From the NCBI GenBank assembly GCA_029778965.1, contig JAKPBL010000011.1:1-6993 (forward strand): 6,993 bases of DNA, written 5' to 3'. This DNA comes from Bacteroidota bacterium (GTDB lineage: Bacteria > Bacteroidota > Bacteroidia > Chitinophagales > Chitinophagaceae). The notes beneath the pieces are model-generated. The model made no database searches, was not told where the DNA came from, and was given only the letters and a program-made list of their open reading frames with translations. Position numbers and translations under genes: made by a program. Each line of letters opens with the position of its first letter. Position 1 is the first letter of the stretch. Below, piece after piece: positions 6,877 through 6,993 of the stretch.

Positions 6877-6993
6877 ATCCGACAACGCCGACAGTATTCT
6901 TACTACATGTTTTTATGGTCATTTACGACCCTGCCGCGTAATCATTCTACCTGTTTACACGATACTTGTTAAAATTTCATATATCTTATTAAA

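Noticed and set aside
6877..6993. Possible terminator or start of another gene in the right-hand tail
   Set aside because: The only inverted repeat seen is a 4-bp GGTC/GACC stem with no T-tract, and no frame of useful length begins here. The AT-rich last 40 bases could belong to a promoter outside the window, but nothing decisive is visible.

Overview
The window looks like an ordinary chromosomal segment of a Bacteroidota bacterium, most likely from the Chitinophaga/Niastella group. That placement is an inference from four things: a eukaryote-like type-2 IleRS whose HIGH motif reads G-I-H-H; a TraR/DksA-type gene directly downstream of ileS; mostly absent Shine-Dalgarno sequences, with one TAnnTTTG-type promoter candidate; and a Tat-exported Gfo/Idh/MocA oxidoreductase. 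Base composition is moderate (about half G+C) and does not change abruptly, and I see no mobile element, CRISPR array, tRNA or rRNA.

Layout from left to right: (1) 35-1111 (+), a secreted serine hydrolase of the class C beta-lactamase/S12 family. (2) 1118-1148, a perfect palindrome between two convergent gene ends, probably a shared terminator. (3) 1154-2221 (-), a TraR/DksA-family protein with a histone H1-like Lys/Ala/Pro tail and a zinc finger that has lost three of its four cysteines. (4) 2252-5641 (-), ileS, isoleucine-tRNA ligase, 30 bp upstream of the dksA-like gene and probably co-transcribed with it. (5) 5642-5784, a divergent intergenic region with a candidate ileS promoter. (6) 5785-6876 (+), a Tat-signal oxidoreductase resembling glucose-fructose oxidoreductase. 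(7) 6877-6993, a noncoding tail that is AT-rich at its end, in which I see no gene and no convincing terminator.

The functional core is the ileS-dksA-like pair, which would couple tRNA charging to a putative RNA polymerase- or nucleoid-associated regulator. The two flanking genes encode exported proteins and have no evident link to that pair or to each other. I found no convincing new multigene system. The most interesting points are the altered IleRS signature motif (a feature linked to very high mupirocin resistance), the H1-like tail fused to a cysteine-depleted DksA domain, and the Asp-to-Asn change in the oxidoreductase active-site motif.
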